In this document: in pieces, positions 23,573 through 31,273 of the stretch
How positions within the stretch are numbered: position 1 is the stretch's first letter
How the letters are laid out: every line of letters begins with the position of its first letter
Assembly: GCA_017504435.1 (NCBI GenBank)
Contig: JAFVRD010000001.1
Location: 1-57,608 of the forward strand
Reading direction: 5' to 3'
Source: Lentisphaeria bacterium
GTDB taxonomy: Bacteria; Verrucomicrobiota; Lentisphaeria; Victivallales; Victivallaceae
Length of the DNA: 57,608 bases
Translations under genes and position numbers: made by a program
The notes under the pieces: generated by a model
What the model saw: only the letters and a program-made list of their open reading frames with translations
The model's database searches: none
Told to the model about the DNA's origin: nothing

Positions 23573-24862
23573 ATGGCATCTCTTGCTGAATTATCATCTG
23601 CACCGCAGCGGAAAAAATTGCGGATCCGCGCCTATGTGGCCGCCTGTTTCGGAGGTTTTGCCGATTTATTGCTGGACAATTCCGCCATTATCATTTTGTA
23701 TTTTGCCATGCTTAACGCCGGCAGTTCCCTGACCATGTTTTCCACCAGTCTGACCGGGATCACCAGTTTGTGTCTGCTTATCCCGGCATCCGGGATCGTC
23801 GACCGTTTCGGCCCGCAGAATATGATCAAATTTGCCTGTTCCGTATCCTGTATCGGACATCTTTTTACCGCCTGCGCGCCCTTTTTCGGGGATTTTGCCA
23901 AATATGCGGCTCTGCTGGGAATCATCCTGATCTGTCTTCCCAAACCGCTGTGGACCGCCTCGTGGTATCCGGTTCTGGGGCAAATACTGCTGCCCGGTGA
24001 ACGGGCGGATTTTTTCGGGTTCATGCGTTTTTCCTACAACATTATCACCGGCGGGGTCTTTTTTCTCATTGCGCTTGTCATGGGGGAAAATCCCCCGCTG
24101 CTGATGCTGCAGATCATCATTGCCGCGATCGGTATCCTGATGCTGGGCAGAGGTTACTTTATCGCTTCAATTCCCCTGCCGCCGCACATCCGGCAGAATT
24201 ATGACCTGAAAAAATCGTTTTCCATCTCCATCAAAAACAGCCCGTTGATCGGTTTCGCCGTATATGTCTGCTTTATGATGCTGGCATTTTCACCGGTGCT
24301 GCCGCTGACCATGATCTATTTGAAACGGTCACTGGATCTGCCGGACAATATGGTGCAGATGATCTCATCATTCGGTATCGCCGGTTGTGTATGCGCCTAC
24401 TTTTTCTACGGCAGGATCGTCAAAAAAACCGGGGCCCGCAATCTGGAACTGCTCGTGCATTGCTGTTTTATCCTGATCCCGCTGGCATTGGCATTCTGCC
24501 GGGGCTTTGCTCATGTGGAATATGTCATCGGACTGTTATTTCTGGCAGGGAACTTTGTTTACGGGATTTTTTTCTGTGCCTTTTCGCAGGAGATCCTCGC
24601 CCTTGCCCGCCCCGGCAATGCCACCATGGCAAACGCGCTGGGCAACACCTACATGCAGATCGGCAGTGCCGCCGGACGCGGAGCGACCAGTTTCATGCTC
24701 GGCTGCGGAGCATTATCCGCATCCTGGACGATGTGGGAACTGCCTTTTTCCGATTTTCAGGCAATTTTTCTGCTCTGTTCAGGAGTGGCTTTTTTTGCCT
24801 TGATCCTGATTTTCTGTCTGCCCAGTGTCGTACCGCAGCATGATGATTATTATGCACCTTAA
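23573..24862 (+). CDS. MFS transporter
   Basis: A 429-aa membrane protein with about 12 transmembrane helices in two halves, and the loop 2-3 phrase GIVDRFGPQNMIKF that corresponds to the MFS signature. Substrate unknown. Start: the ATG at 23573 has GGAG seven bases upstream; an earlier ATG at 23561 lies on that ribosome site and is less likely. It is divergent from the cobalamin-riboswitch operon and stands in a single-gene unit before the M42 peptidase. It is not obviously related to the MFS protein at 55061-56275. Confidence 0.82.
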   Translation: MASLAELSSAPQRKKLRIRAYVAACFGGFADLLLDNSAIIILYFAMLNAGSSLTMFSTSLTGITSLCLLIPASGIVDRFGPQNMIKFACSVSCIGHLFTACAPFFGDFAKYAALLGIILICLPKPLWTASWYPVLGQILLPGERADFFGFMRFSYNIITGGVFFLIALVMGENPPLLMLQIIIAAIGILMLGRGYFIASIPLPPHIRQNYDLKKSFSISIKNSPLIGFAVYVCFMMLAFSPVLPLTMIYLKRSLDLPDNMVQMISSFGIAGCVCAYFFYGRIVKKTGARNLELLVHCCFILIPLALAFCRGFAHVEYVIGLLFLAGNFVYGIFFCAFSQEILALARPGNATMANALGNTYMQIGSAAGRGATSFMLGCGALSASWTMWELPFSDFQAIFLLCSGVAFFALILIFCLPSVVPQHDDYYAP

Positions 24863-24930
24863 ACGCTTGGAAAAACAAAACAAATACATTATCTGAATAC
24901 AAAATCATTTTACATTTTCAGGAGAAAACC

Positions 24931-25998
24931 ATGTTCAACAAAAAAAGTATGTCCTTTCTGGAAAAGTTGATGCTCTCCAGCAGTCCGACCGGCTATGAGG
25001 CGCAGGCGGCAAAAATTTTCCGCGATTATCTGAGTGATTGCTGTGAAGTCAAATGTGATGTCATGGGCAATACCATTGCCGCACTCAATCCGGATGCTCC
25101 GGTCAGAGTGCTTATCGATGCCCATTACGATGAAATCGGCTTCCAGATCGTCTATATTTCCGATGAAGGTCTGCTCTATTTCCGCAACAATGGCGGCATT
25201 GATAAGCTCAATGTGCCGTCCAGTGAAGTGGATATCCTCACTGCCAACGGCATCGTGCCCGGAGTCATCGGCAAAAAACCGATTCATTTGCTCAGCGAAT
25301 CAGAAAGAAGTAAAGCACTGGAACTCAAGGACATGTGGATCGACATCGGTGCATCTTCCCGGGCTGAGGCAGAAGCATTGGTCGCGATCGGGGATCCGGT
25401 CGTCATGCGGGCAAACTTCCGGATGCTCAATGAAAACCGTTTCATTTCCAAAGGTACGGATGACAAAATCGGCGCATTCATTGTTGCCGAAACGATGCGG
25501 GCTTTGGCGAAACGCAAACTCAACGTTGCCGTCTACGGTGTCGGAGCAGTTCAGGAAGAGGTCGGTCTGCGGGGAGCGATCGCCAGCAGTTTCGCAATCA
25601 ATCCCCAGATCGGATTCGCCATTGATGTCGGCTTTGCCACGGATCTGCCGGACATTCCCAAAAAACAGTACGGAGATATCACTCTCGGCAAAGGCGTTGC
25701 CCTCAATCACAGCTGCGATAACAATATCGTCCTCGGCAAAATCATGCGTCAAACCGCCAAAGCGAAAAATATTCCGTATCAGGAAGCCGTTGCCCACCGT
25801 GCCACCGGCGGCACTGATGCGGCGGCGATCCAGCTTATCCGCGGCGGAGTGGCGACTGCCCTGTTGAGCATTCCCAACCGCTACATGCACAGCCAGGTCG
25901 AAATGTGTGATTTGCGGGATGCTGAATCCGCAGTCAAACTGTTGACCGAAACCATTGCCGGATTCACCGGCAGCGAATCTTTCATTCCGGTGGATTGA
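24931..25998 (+). CDS. M42-family metallo-aminopeptidase
   Basis: A 355-aa peptidase of the M42 (glutamyl aminopeptidase/endoglucanase-like) family. The dinuclear metal ligands are recognisable in order: IDAHYDEIGF (His), GTDDKIGA (Asp), VQEEVGLRGA (Glu-Glu), IDVGFA (Asp) and NRYMHSQVE (His). Such enzymes form large tetrahedral dodecamers in the cytoplasm and trim peptides. AGGAG precedes the ATG. Its stop codon overlaps the start of a 58-aa membrane protein (TGATG), followed by a 172-aa protein, so three genes form one unit. Confidence 0.9.
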   Translation: MFNKKSMSFLEKLMLSSSPTGYEAQAAKIFRDYLSDCCEVKCDVMGNTIAALNPDAPVRVLIDAHYDEIGFQIVYISDEGLLYFRNNGGIDKLNVPSSEVDILTANGIVPGVIGKKPIHLLSESERSKALELKDMWIDIGASSRAEAEALVAIGDPVVMRANFRMLNENRFISKGTDDKIGAFIVAETMRALAKRKLNVAVYGVGAVQEEVGLRGAIASSFAINPQIGFAIDVGFATDLPDIPKKQYGDITLGKGVALNHSCDNNIVLGKIMRQTAKAKNIPYQEAVAHRATGGTDAAAIQLIRGGVATALLSIPNRYMHSQVEMCDLRDAESAVKLLTETIAGFTGSESFIPVD

Positions 25999-26174
25999 TG
26001 AAAAAACTCGGAGTGGACAACTATGTAAATACCGGCGGATTCAACCGTCTCGCCGGCCGTCCGACGACTCCCGGATGCTGGCAGCCGGAACGTTCCAGCC
26101 GGCATTGGAGAATGTTTCTGGTACTGATCGGGTCTGCATTTGTTCTTACCGGTTTGTTTTTCATGGTCTTTTGA
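25998..26174 (+). CDS. Small single-span membrane protein, 58 aa
   Basis: This reading frame starts at ATG 25998-26000 overlapping the M42 stop, and ends at TGA 26172-26174. It encodes MKKLGVDNYVNTGGFNRL..., an N-terminal soluble part with Asn/Gly and Arg/Pro residues, then one hydrophobic helix (RMFLVLIGSAFVLTGLFFMV) at the very end, so it would be a tail-anchored protein. The next gene starts 18 nt later with its own AAGGAGA site. No family is recognised. Translational coupling and a clean membrane helix argue that it is real. Confidence 0.65.
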   Translation: MKKLGVDNYVNTGGFNRLAGRPTTPGCWQPERSSRHWRMFLVLIGSAFVLTGLFFMVF

Positions 26175-26192
26175 TTCAAGGAGAATATTTTT

Positions 26193-26711
26193 ATGGATAG
26201 TAATTTCATCACCTCTCTGCCGGCACAGGCGGCAGCACGCTGCATTATTGACACTGCCAAAGCTCTGGATCTGCTTACCGGACCGGTCACTGTATCTCCG
26301 CAGCTTGCCGATGCAGAAAAAACCCTCTTTATCAAAATGCTCAAAGCAATGGATGAACACCGGAAAGTTCACGGCGATACCCTGCAACCGGATGAAATAA
26401 GTTCTCTGTTTACATTTGTTTTTGCCAAAGCCGCTGAAAGTGTCACCAATATGTTCAATCACAAAACCGATGCTTTTGAATTGACCGGCATGTTCGACGG
26501 ACGTATCCCCATTTATGCAGATGACAGCATTACCGACGAATTCAAAAACTCTCCATTCCCTTTCAGCTGTGCCGAAAATTATCTGCAGTGGGTCGAAAAC
26601 GATGCTCCGCACCTCGTCGGCTGCGATATGACACTGCTTTTGTTTGAAGCATTGAAATGGTGTTTCCGGCTCAGCTGCCATTACGCTATGACCATTGTGG
26701 AAAACAAGTGA
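26193..26711 (+). CDS. Unknown cytoplasmic protein, 172 aa
   Basis: I do not recognise this protein. It begins MDSNFITSLPAQAAARC and is mainly helical, with no signal peptide and no membrane segment. It has several Phe/Glu-rich stretches (LFTFVFAKAAESVTNMF) and Cys residues in the C-terminal third (FSCAENYL, GCDMTLLLFEALKWCFRLSCHY). It has a strong AAGGAGA ribosome site and lies third in the M42 unit, so it may act with the small membrane protein. A short A/T hairpin follows at 26780-26802. Confidence 0.7.
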   Translation: MDSNFITSLPAQAAARCIIDTAKALDLLTGPVTVSPQLADAEKTLFIKMLKAMDEHRKVHGDTLQPDEISSLFTFVFAKAAESVTNMFNHKTDAFELTGMFDGRIPIYADDSITDEFKNSPFPFSCAENYLQWVENDAPHLVGCDMTLLLFEALKWCFRLSCHYAMTIVENK

Positions 26712-26779
26712 GCCGGATCCGCCACGAAATCCGGCAAATACAGTGCCGTTTGAGAGCGACTGCGTCCATATCCGGGTAA

Positions 26780-26802
26780 AAAAACGAAAAAATATCGTTT
26801 TT
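26780..26802 (+). terminator. Weak hairpin terminator after the 172-aa gene
   Basis: Stem AAAAACGA / TCGTTTTT with a 7-nt A/T loop; the T run is part of the stem. Weak in GC but well placed, 70 nt after the stop. Confidence 0.45.
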
Positions 26803-26816
26803 CAGGTGAAAACAGG

Positions 26817-26847
26817 TTGACTAAAACGGTTTTTGGTGCGATATTAT
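26817..26847 (+). promoter_or_regulatory. Possible promoter of the HU-like gene
   Basis: TTGACT (26817-26822) and TATTAT (26842-26847) with a 19-nt spacer, or GATATT with 17 nt. About 70 nt upstream of the start. Confidence 0.5.
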
Positions 26848-26917
26848 AAGAATGTCAATCAAGAAAAAATAATCTTTTTATAAAATTACAAATATAAAAT
26901 TCTTAAGGAGAGAAAAA

Positions 26918-27217
26918 ATGACGAAACGTGATCTCGTGGTAAAAATCGCCAAAGAAACCGGAATCATCCAGAGCGATGTCGCTGACATCGTGCAGCGCAC
27001 ATTGGACAGCATCGCCGGAGAATTGATTTCCGGAAATGATATTGAACTGCGCAACTTCGGCGTGTTTGAGATCAAAGTCCGCAAAAGCCGCAAGGGCCGC
27101 AACCCCCGCGATGTGTCCAATGAAGTGATCATCCCGGAACGCGCAGTTATCAAATTCCGTGCCGGTAAAGAGCTGAAAGAAGCGGTCGAAAAACTCGACC
27201 CCGCCCAGTTCCGTTAA
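26918..27217 (+). CDS. HU/IHF-family DNA-binding protein
   Basis: A 99-aa nucleoid protein. It has the two N-terminal helices (MTKRDLVVKIAKETGI), the saddle with LRNFGVFEIKVRKSRKGRNPRD containing the arm with the Asn-Pro that intercalates into DNA (RNP), and the C-terminal helix. It bends DNA and compacts the chromosome. Residues after the arm (VIIPERAVIKFRAGKELKEAV) are typical. IHF-like features are also present and the HU/IHF split is not resolvable here. GGAGAG precedes the ATG; a strong terminator follows, so it is transcribed alone. Confidence 0.93.
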   Translation: MTKRDLVVKIAKETGIIQSDVADIVQRTLDSIAGELISGNDIELRNFGVFEIKVRKSRKGRNPRDVSNEVIIPERAVIKFRAGKELKEAVEKLDPAQFR

Positions 27218-27252
27218 TCCGTTAAATCATGGATTTGACAAAGTGAAAAACA

Positions 27253-27297
27253 GCCTGACGAAATAACCCTTCGTCAGGCGTTTTGCTTTTTTTCTGA
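27253..27297 (+). terminator. Intrinsic terminator after the HU-like gene
   Basis: Perfect 10-bp stem GCCTGACGAA / TTCGTCAGGC (27253-27262, 27270-27279) followed by GTTTTGCTTTTTTTC. Confidence 0.92.
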
Positions 27298-27324
27298 AAA
27301 AATCAACTCTGGAGCAAGCAAATC

Positions 27325-28584
27325 ATGGCAGCATTCGCCCCTCCGCCGGGTACAGCGGACATTTTTCCTGCCGAAGCGGGAAGTTGGCGGTTCCTGGAAA
27401 ACACCGCCGCGGAGATCTTCTCAAATTACGGTTACGGTGAGTTGCGTACTCCCGTTTTTGAATACACCGAAGTGTTTCAACGCGGTCTCGGCGGCGAAAC
27501 TGAAGTCGTACAAAAAGAGATGTATACTTTCGAAGACCGGGGCGGCAGAAGCCTGACTCTGCGTCCGGAAGGTACTGCCGGAGTCATGCGGGCATTGACC
27601 AATACCGATGTCGCCAACGGTACTGAACAACGGGTTTTTTATTACGGTCCGATGTTTCGCGGCGAGCGTCCATCTGCCGGACGCAGACGGCAGTTCCATC
27701 AGATCGGCGTGGAAAATGTCGGGCGTTGCGCTCCGCTTATTGATGCGGAATGTATCGCCATGCTTTATAATTTCCTCAAAGCCATCGGCATTGAAGGAGC
27801 CCAATTCACGATCAACACCCGCGGCATCGGCGCTGACCGCGCTCCGGCGGAAGCCATGCTCCGGGAATACTTCGCCAGACACATCGATCAAATGTGTCCT
27901 GATTGCCGCACCCGGTTGGAGCGCAATATCTGGCGTATTCTGGACTGCAAACAGGATTCTTGCGGTAAAATCATTGCCGATGCACCGGATTATCTGCAAA
28001 GTTTCAGCCCGGAATCAAGAGAATACTTTGAGGAGGTCAAGTCTGCTCTCACCATGCTCGGTGTACCTTTCAAAGCCGATTCCAAACTTGTCCGCGGTTT
28101 GGATTATTATGTCCATACCGTATTTGAAGTCACCCATCCGGAATTGCCCGGACAGATCGCCATCGCCGGCGGCGGCAGATATGAATTATTCCTGCCGGGT
28201 GAGAAAAAACCCCTGCCGGGGGTGGGATTTGCCACCGGCGTGGAACGATTGCTGATGGTGCGCGATGCACTCAATGCGGTGCCGCCGGAAACTGCTGCGA
28301 CCGGGATATTCCTGATCGGATTGGGCAAAGAAGCACGGCTCGCCAATCTGACATTGGCAGATAAGTTGCGTACGGCCGGATTCCGGGTGGAGCTGGAGCT
28401 TGAAGAACGCTCTTTCAAAGCCCAGATGCGTTCTGCCAACCGCTGTCAGGCAAAATATACTCTGATCCGCGGTGAAAGCGAAATGGAAAAAAATATTGCG
28501 ATCATCAAAGATATGACTGACGGTTCTCAAACCGAAATCCCCGAAAGTGAATTATTTGCAAATATTTCTGCAAAAATGAAATAA
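27325..28584 (+). CDS. hisS: Histidyl-tRNA synthetase
   Basis: A 419-aa class II synthetase of normal length. Motif 2 reads TLRPEGTAGVMRAL and the His-binding motif reads LVRGLDYYVHTVFEV, with the C-terminal anticodon domain from about residue 325 (GIFLIGLGKEARL). It charges tRNA-His. The start has GGAG nine bases upstream. It heads a run of hisS-adk-map-infA on one strand with small gaps (16, 6 and -19 nt). Confidence 0.95.
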   Translation: MAAFAPPPGTADIFPAEAGSWRFLENTAAEIFSNYGYGELRTPVFEYTEVFQRGLGGETEVVQKEMYTFEDRGGRSLTLRPEGTAGVMRALTNTDVANGTEQRVFYYGPMFRGERPSAGRRRQFHQIGVENVGRCAPLIDAECIAMLYNFLKAIGIEGAQFTINTRGIGADRAPAEAMLREYFARHIDQMCPDCRTRLERNIWRILDCKQDSCGKIIADAPDYLQSFSPESREYFEEVKSALTMLGVPFKADSKLVRGLDYYVHTVFEVTHPELPGQIAIAGGGRYELFLPGEKKPLPGVGFATGVERLLMVRDALNAVPPETAATGIFLIGLGKEARLANLTLADKLRTAGFRVELELEERSFKAQMRSANRCQAKYTLIRGESEMEKNIAIIKDMTDGSQTEIPESELFANISAKMK

Positions 28585-28600
28585 TCAAGGAGAAAGAAAA

Positions 28601-29251
28601 ATGCTTACCAAGAAAAATCTGATTTTCCTCGGCGGCCCCGGTGCCGGCAAAGGAACCGTTTCCAACCAGATGATCGCCAAATACGGCGTCGCTCACATCT
28701 CCACCGGAGATATCCTCCGCGCTGAAGTTGCCAAAGGCACTCCGGCAGGCAAAGAAGCCGGTGCGATCATGAAATCCGGCGGGCTGGTTCCCGACGCTCT
28801 GGTCTGCGGCATGGTCGGTGAAAGACTCAAACAGCCCGATTGCGAAAAAGGCTTCATCCTCGACGGTTTCCCCCGTACCATCGCTCAGGCAGATACTCTG
28901 GCTGAAACTCTCAAAGCCATGGGCAAAAAAATTGATGCGGTGATCTACCTCAATGTAGCGGATGAAATCATTTTGGAACGTCTTACCGCCCGCATGAACT
29001 GCCGCGGCTGCGAAGCGATCTACAACAAAATTTTCATGCCCCCCAAAGTTGAAGGCATCTGCGACAAATGCGGTTCAGAGCTTTTCCAGCGTCCCGATGA
29101 TTCTCTGGAAACAGCCAAATCCCGTCTGGCAGTGTTCCACAAACAGACCCAGCCGCTGATCGATTACTACGAAAAACTCGGTCTGCTTTACACCTGCAAA
29201 AGCACGGAATTGAGTGAGATCGTTGCCGAACTCGCTCAGGAACTGGAGTAA
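28601..29251 (+). CDS. adk: Adenylate kinase, zinc-LID type
   Basis: A 216-aa long-form adenylate kinase interconverting ATP+AMP and 2 ADP. The P-loop is GGPGAGKGT (11-19), the AMP site includes STGDILR and GFPRT (near 89-93), and the LID domain carries four cysteines (Cys134, Cys137, Cys154, Cys157) that would bind structural zinc as in Gram-positive and some other enzymes. AAGGAGA precedes the ATG. It is followed by map and infA, the order known from the distal part of many ribosomal protein operons. Confidence 0.95.
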   Translation: MLTKKNLIFLGGPGAGKGTVSNQMIAKYGVAHISTGDILRAEVAKGTPAGKEAGAIMKSGGLVPDALVCGMVGERLKQPDCEKGFILDGFPRTIAQADTLAETLKAMGKKIDAVIYLNVADEIILERLTARMNCRGCEAIYNKIFMPPKVEGICDKCGSELFQRPDDSLETAKSRLAVFHKQTQPLIDYYEKLGLLYTCKSTELSEIVAELAQELE

Positions 29252-29257
29252 TTGCCA

Positions 29258-30028
29258 ATGGCTCCCGCCCGGATCATTCACACTCCGGAGGAGATCTCCC
29301 GCATCCGCCGTGCCGCGGCGGTAACGGCTCAAGTCCGGGATGCGCTGGCTCAATTGGCGCACCCCGGCATGACCACTTTTGAATTGGACATGCTGGCAGG
29401 AGATCTCATCAAACGTACCGGAGGCAAAAGTGCATTCAAAGGCTATTACGGTTATCCCGGCAATATCTGCATTTCCATGAACGATACTGTCGTCCACGGG
29501 ATCGGTTCGCCGGATCAGCTCATTACCGAAAATGACATTGTAAGTATTGACGTTGGTGTTTCCATTGACGGTGCCATCGGTGATACTGCCGCCACACTAT
29601 CGTTCAAAGAACCGGATGCAGATGTCAAACGTCTGCTGCAAGGTACTGAAGAATCCCTGATGTGCGGCATTGCAGCTGCCCGGGGCGGAGCATTTGTCCG
29701 CGATATCAGTGCTGCGGTGGAAAAATGCGCCCGCAAACACCGCCTTGCCATTGTCCGCGAATATGTCGGACACGGTTGCGGTATCAAATTACACGAACCG
29801 CCGCAGATACCGAACTTTACCGGCGGCGGCAAAGGGGCAAGATTGGACCCCGGAATGGTCATCTGCATCGAACCCATGCTCAATTTGGGGACCGATGCGG
29901 TCAAACTTGACCGCAATGATAATTGGACCGTGCGTACCCGCGATGGTAAATGGAGTGCGCATTTTGAACATATGATCCTGATAACAGAAAATGAACCGGA
30001 GATTTTAACGTGGCAAAAGACGATGTGA
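29258..30028 (+). CDS. map: Methionine aminopeptidase, type I
   Basis: A 256-aa enzyme that removes the initiator methionine. Residues match the dinuclear metal centre and catalytic histidines of E. coli MAP almost one to one: His80, Asp98, Asp109, His172 (in GHGCG), Glu205 (IEPM) and Glu237 (FEHM). The ATG at 29258 has GGAG about 10 nt upstream; a TTG six bases earlier is an alternative. The end overlaps infA by 19 nt. Confidence 0.95.
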   Translation: MAPARIIHTPEEISRIRRAAAVTAQVRDALAQLAHPGMTTFELDMLAGDLIKRTGGKSAFKGYYGYPGNICISMNDTVVHGIGSPDQLITENDIVSIDVGVSIDGAIGDTAATLSFKEPDADVKRLLQGTEESLMCGIAAARGGAFVRDISAAVEKCARKHRLAIVREYVGHGCGIKLHEPPQIPNFTGGGKGARLDPGMVICIEPMLNLGTDAVKLDRNDNWTVRTRDGKWSAHFEHMILITENEPEILTWQKTM

Positions 30029-30228
30029 TCAAAGTGGAAGGTGTGGTGAAAGAATTGCTCCCCAACACCATGTTTCGAGTGGAAATTCAGGGCGGCCATG
30101 TGGTCAATGCCCACATTTCCGGCAAAATGCGGATGAATTTCATCCGTATCCTGCCCGGAGACAGCGTGACCATGGAAATGTCACCCTACGATCTTACCAA
30201 AGGCAGAATCGTTTTCCGCAAAAAATAA
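30010..30228 (+). CDS. infA: Translation initiation factor IF-1
   Basis: A 72-aa OB-fold protein of exactly the usual size ([48 protein letters not shown]). It occupies the ribosomal A site during initiation. The start codon is GTG at 30010, inside the map gene, with GGAG about 9 nt upstream, so it depends on translational coupling. No rpmJ or rpsM follows, contrary to the common order; a terminator ends the unit. Confidence 0.95.
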   Translation: MAKDDVIKVEGVVKELLPNTMFRVEIQGGHVVNAHISGKMRMNFIRILPGDSVTMEMSPYDLTKGRIVFRKK

Positions 30229-30262
30229 ACTGTTGTGAAAACGGTTTTACCGATTTTTTGCC

Positions 30263-30313
30263 GGGGATGCTGCAAAACCTCAAAAAGGCAGGCCGCATCC
30301 CCCAGTTTTTTTT
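30263..30313 (+). terminator. Intrinsic terminator after infA
   Basis: Stem GGGGATGC / GCATCCCC (30263-30270, 30295-30302) with a 24-nt loop, then CAGTTTTTTTT. Confidence 0.85.
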
Positions 30314-30340
30314 ATCAGCACTCTTTTTGGGGTGCGGCAA

Positions 30341-31258
30341 TCACAATACGGTTGCAGAAATATCGCCGATGAACAGAACCGTCCCGGCGGAGATATGGCA
30401 ATTGGTCATGCCGATAAGTTTTGCACATTCATCGGATGGGCAGAAGGCACTGCCGGTCACTTTACCGATAACATTTCCTGCCGCATCGCAAATATCACTG
30501 CCGGGTTTCACCGGATGGCGTCCCAATTTGGCAGTGACAAGGTAATTTCCGGCAGAGAGACCGGCACTCCATTCACTTCCCCACGCCGGAGTACCGGATT
30601 CAATACGCAAACTTTCATACGCATGCAGTCCGGCAGGATGAACGGTCACGTTGCGGTAGAACAAATCATAAAGGTCAGCGGCATATTCCGCATTGAAAAT
30701 AAATTCAAAACCTTGTTCTCCGAATTTTTCCATACTCAATGTGATCGCCCGGAACTCCTCATTTTCATCAACGAAGGTCAATTTCTGCCATCTGCCATTT
30801 TCCGGAATCTCCGCATCGGCAGCGGCAGCAAGCACTTCGGCAGCTTTTTTGCCCAGCAAAGTAAAACTGCTCAATACTCCACTGAGATCATTGCCACCGG
30901 GAAATGGGACTTCACAACCGGGTGCTGCAATCGCCAGCAGATCATTTTCCGCCATCCGGCACACTGTATAAACCGCTTTTATTCCGCCTTGCTCAGCAAG
31001 CAGCATACAATCCTGAAACATTCCGCAGTTGAGAGTTGATACCGGCGTGGAGAATTTATCATCCAGTCCGGCAATATCGCCGTTGAATTGCCATATTTTC
31101 CGGTTGCCGCCATCAAAAATACCGCATCCACTGCGGCAGAAACGATGTTCCGCGACTGCTCCGCCCGGATAAAACAACGGCATATTCCAACCATTCACCG
31201 GAGCCATTTTGGCATCCAATTCCTTATGTACCTCGATCAGGGCAGTATTGACAGCCAT
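30341..31258 (-). CDS. GcvT/YgfZ-like aminomethyltransferase-family protein
   Basis: A 305-aa protein whose N-terminus (VHKELDAKMAPVNGWNMPLFY, then EHRFCRSGCGIFD) clearly belongs to the folate-binding GcvT family. The C-terminal domain (RHPVKPGSDI, GKVTGSAFCPS) fits as well. However, the central region that in real T-proteins holds the folate/catalytic Asn-Asp pattern is diverged, and the protein is about 60 residues shorter than GcvT. No gcvH or gcvP lies nearby. It may be a glycine-cleavage paralogue or a YgfZ-like Fe-S assembly helper. GGAGG precedes the ATG, 15 nt after murB-ddl. Confidence 0.8.
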   Translation of the reverse strand: MAVNTALIEVHKELDAKMAPVNGWNMPLFYPGGAVAEHRFCRSGCGIFDGGNRKIWQFNGDIAGLDDKFSTPVSTLNCGMFQDCMLLAEQGGIKAVYTVCRMAENDLLAIAAPGCEVPFPGGNDLSGVLSSFTLLGKKAAEVLAAAADAEIPENGRWQKLTFVDENEEFRAITLSMEKFGEQGFEFIFNAEYAADLYDLFYRNVTVHPAGLHAYESLRIESGTPAWGSEWSAGLSAGNYLVTAKLGRHPVKPGSDICDAAGNVIGKVTGSAFCPSDECAKLIGMTNCHISAGTVLFIGDISATVL

Positions 31259-31273
31259 GCGTTACCTCCACAA

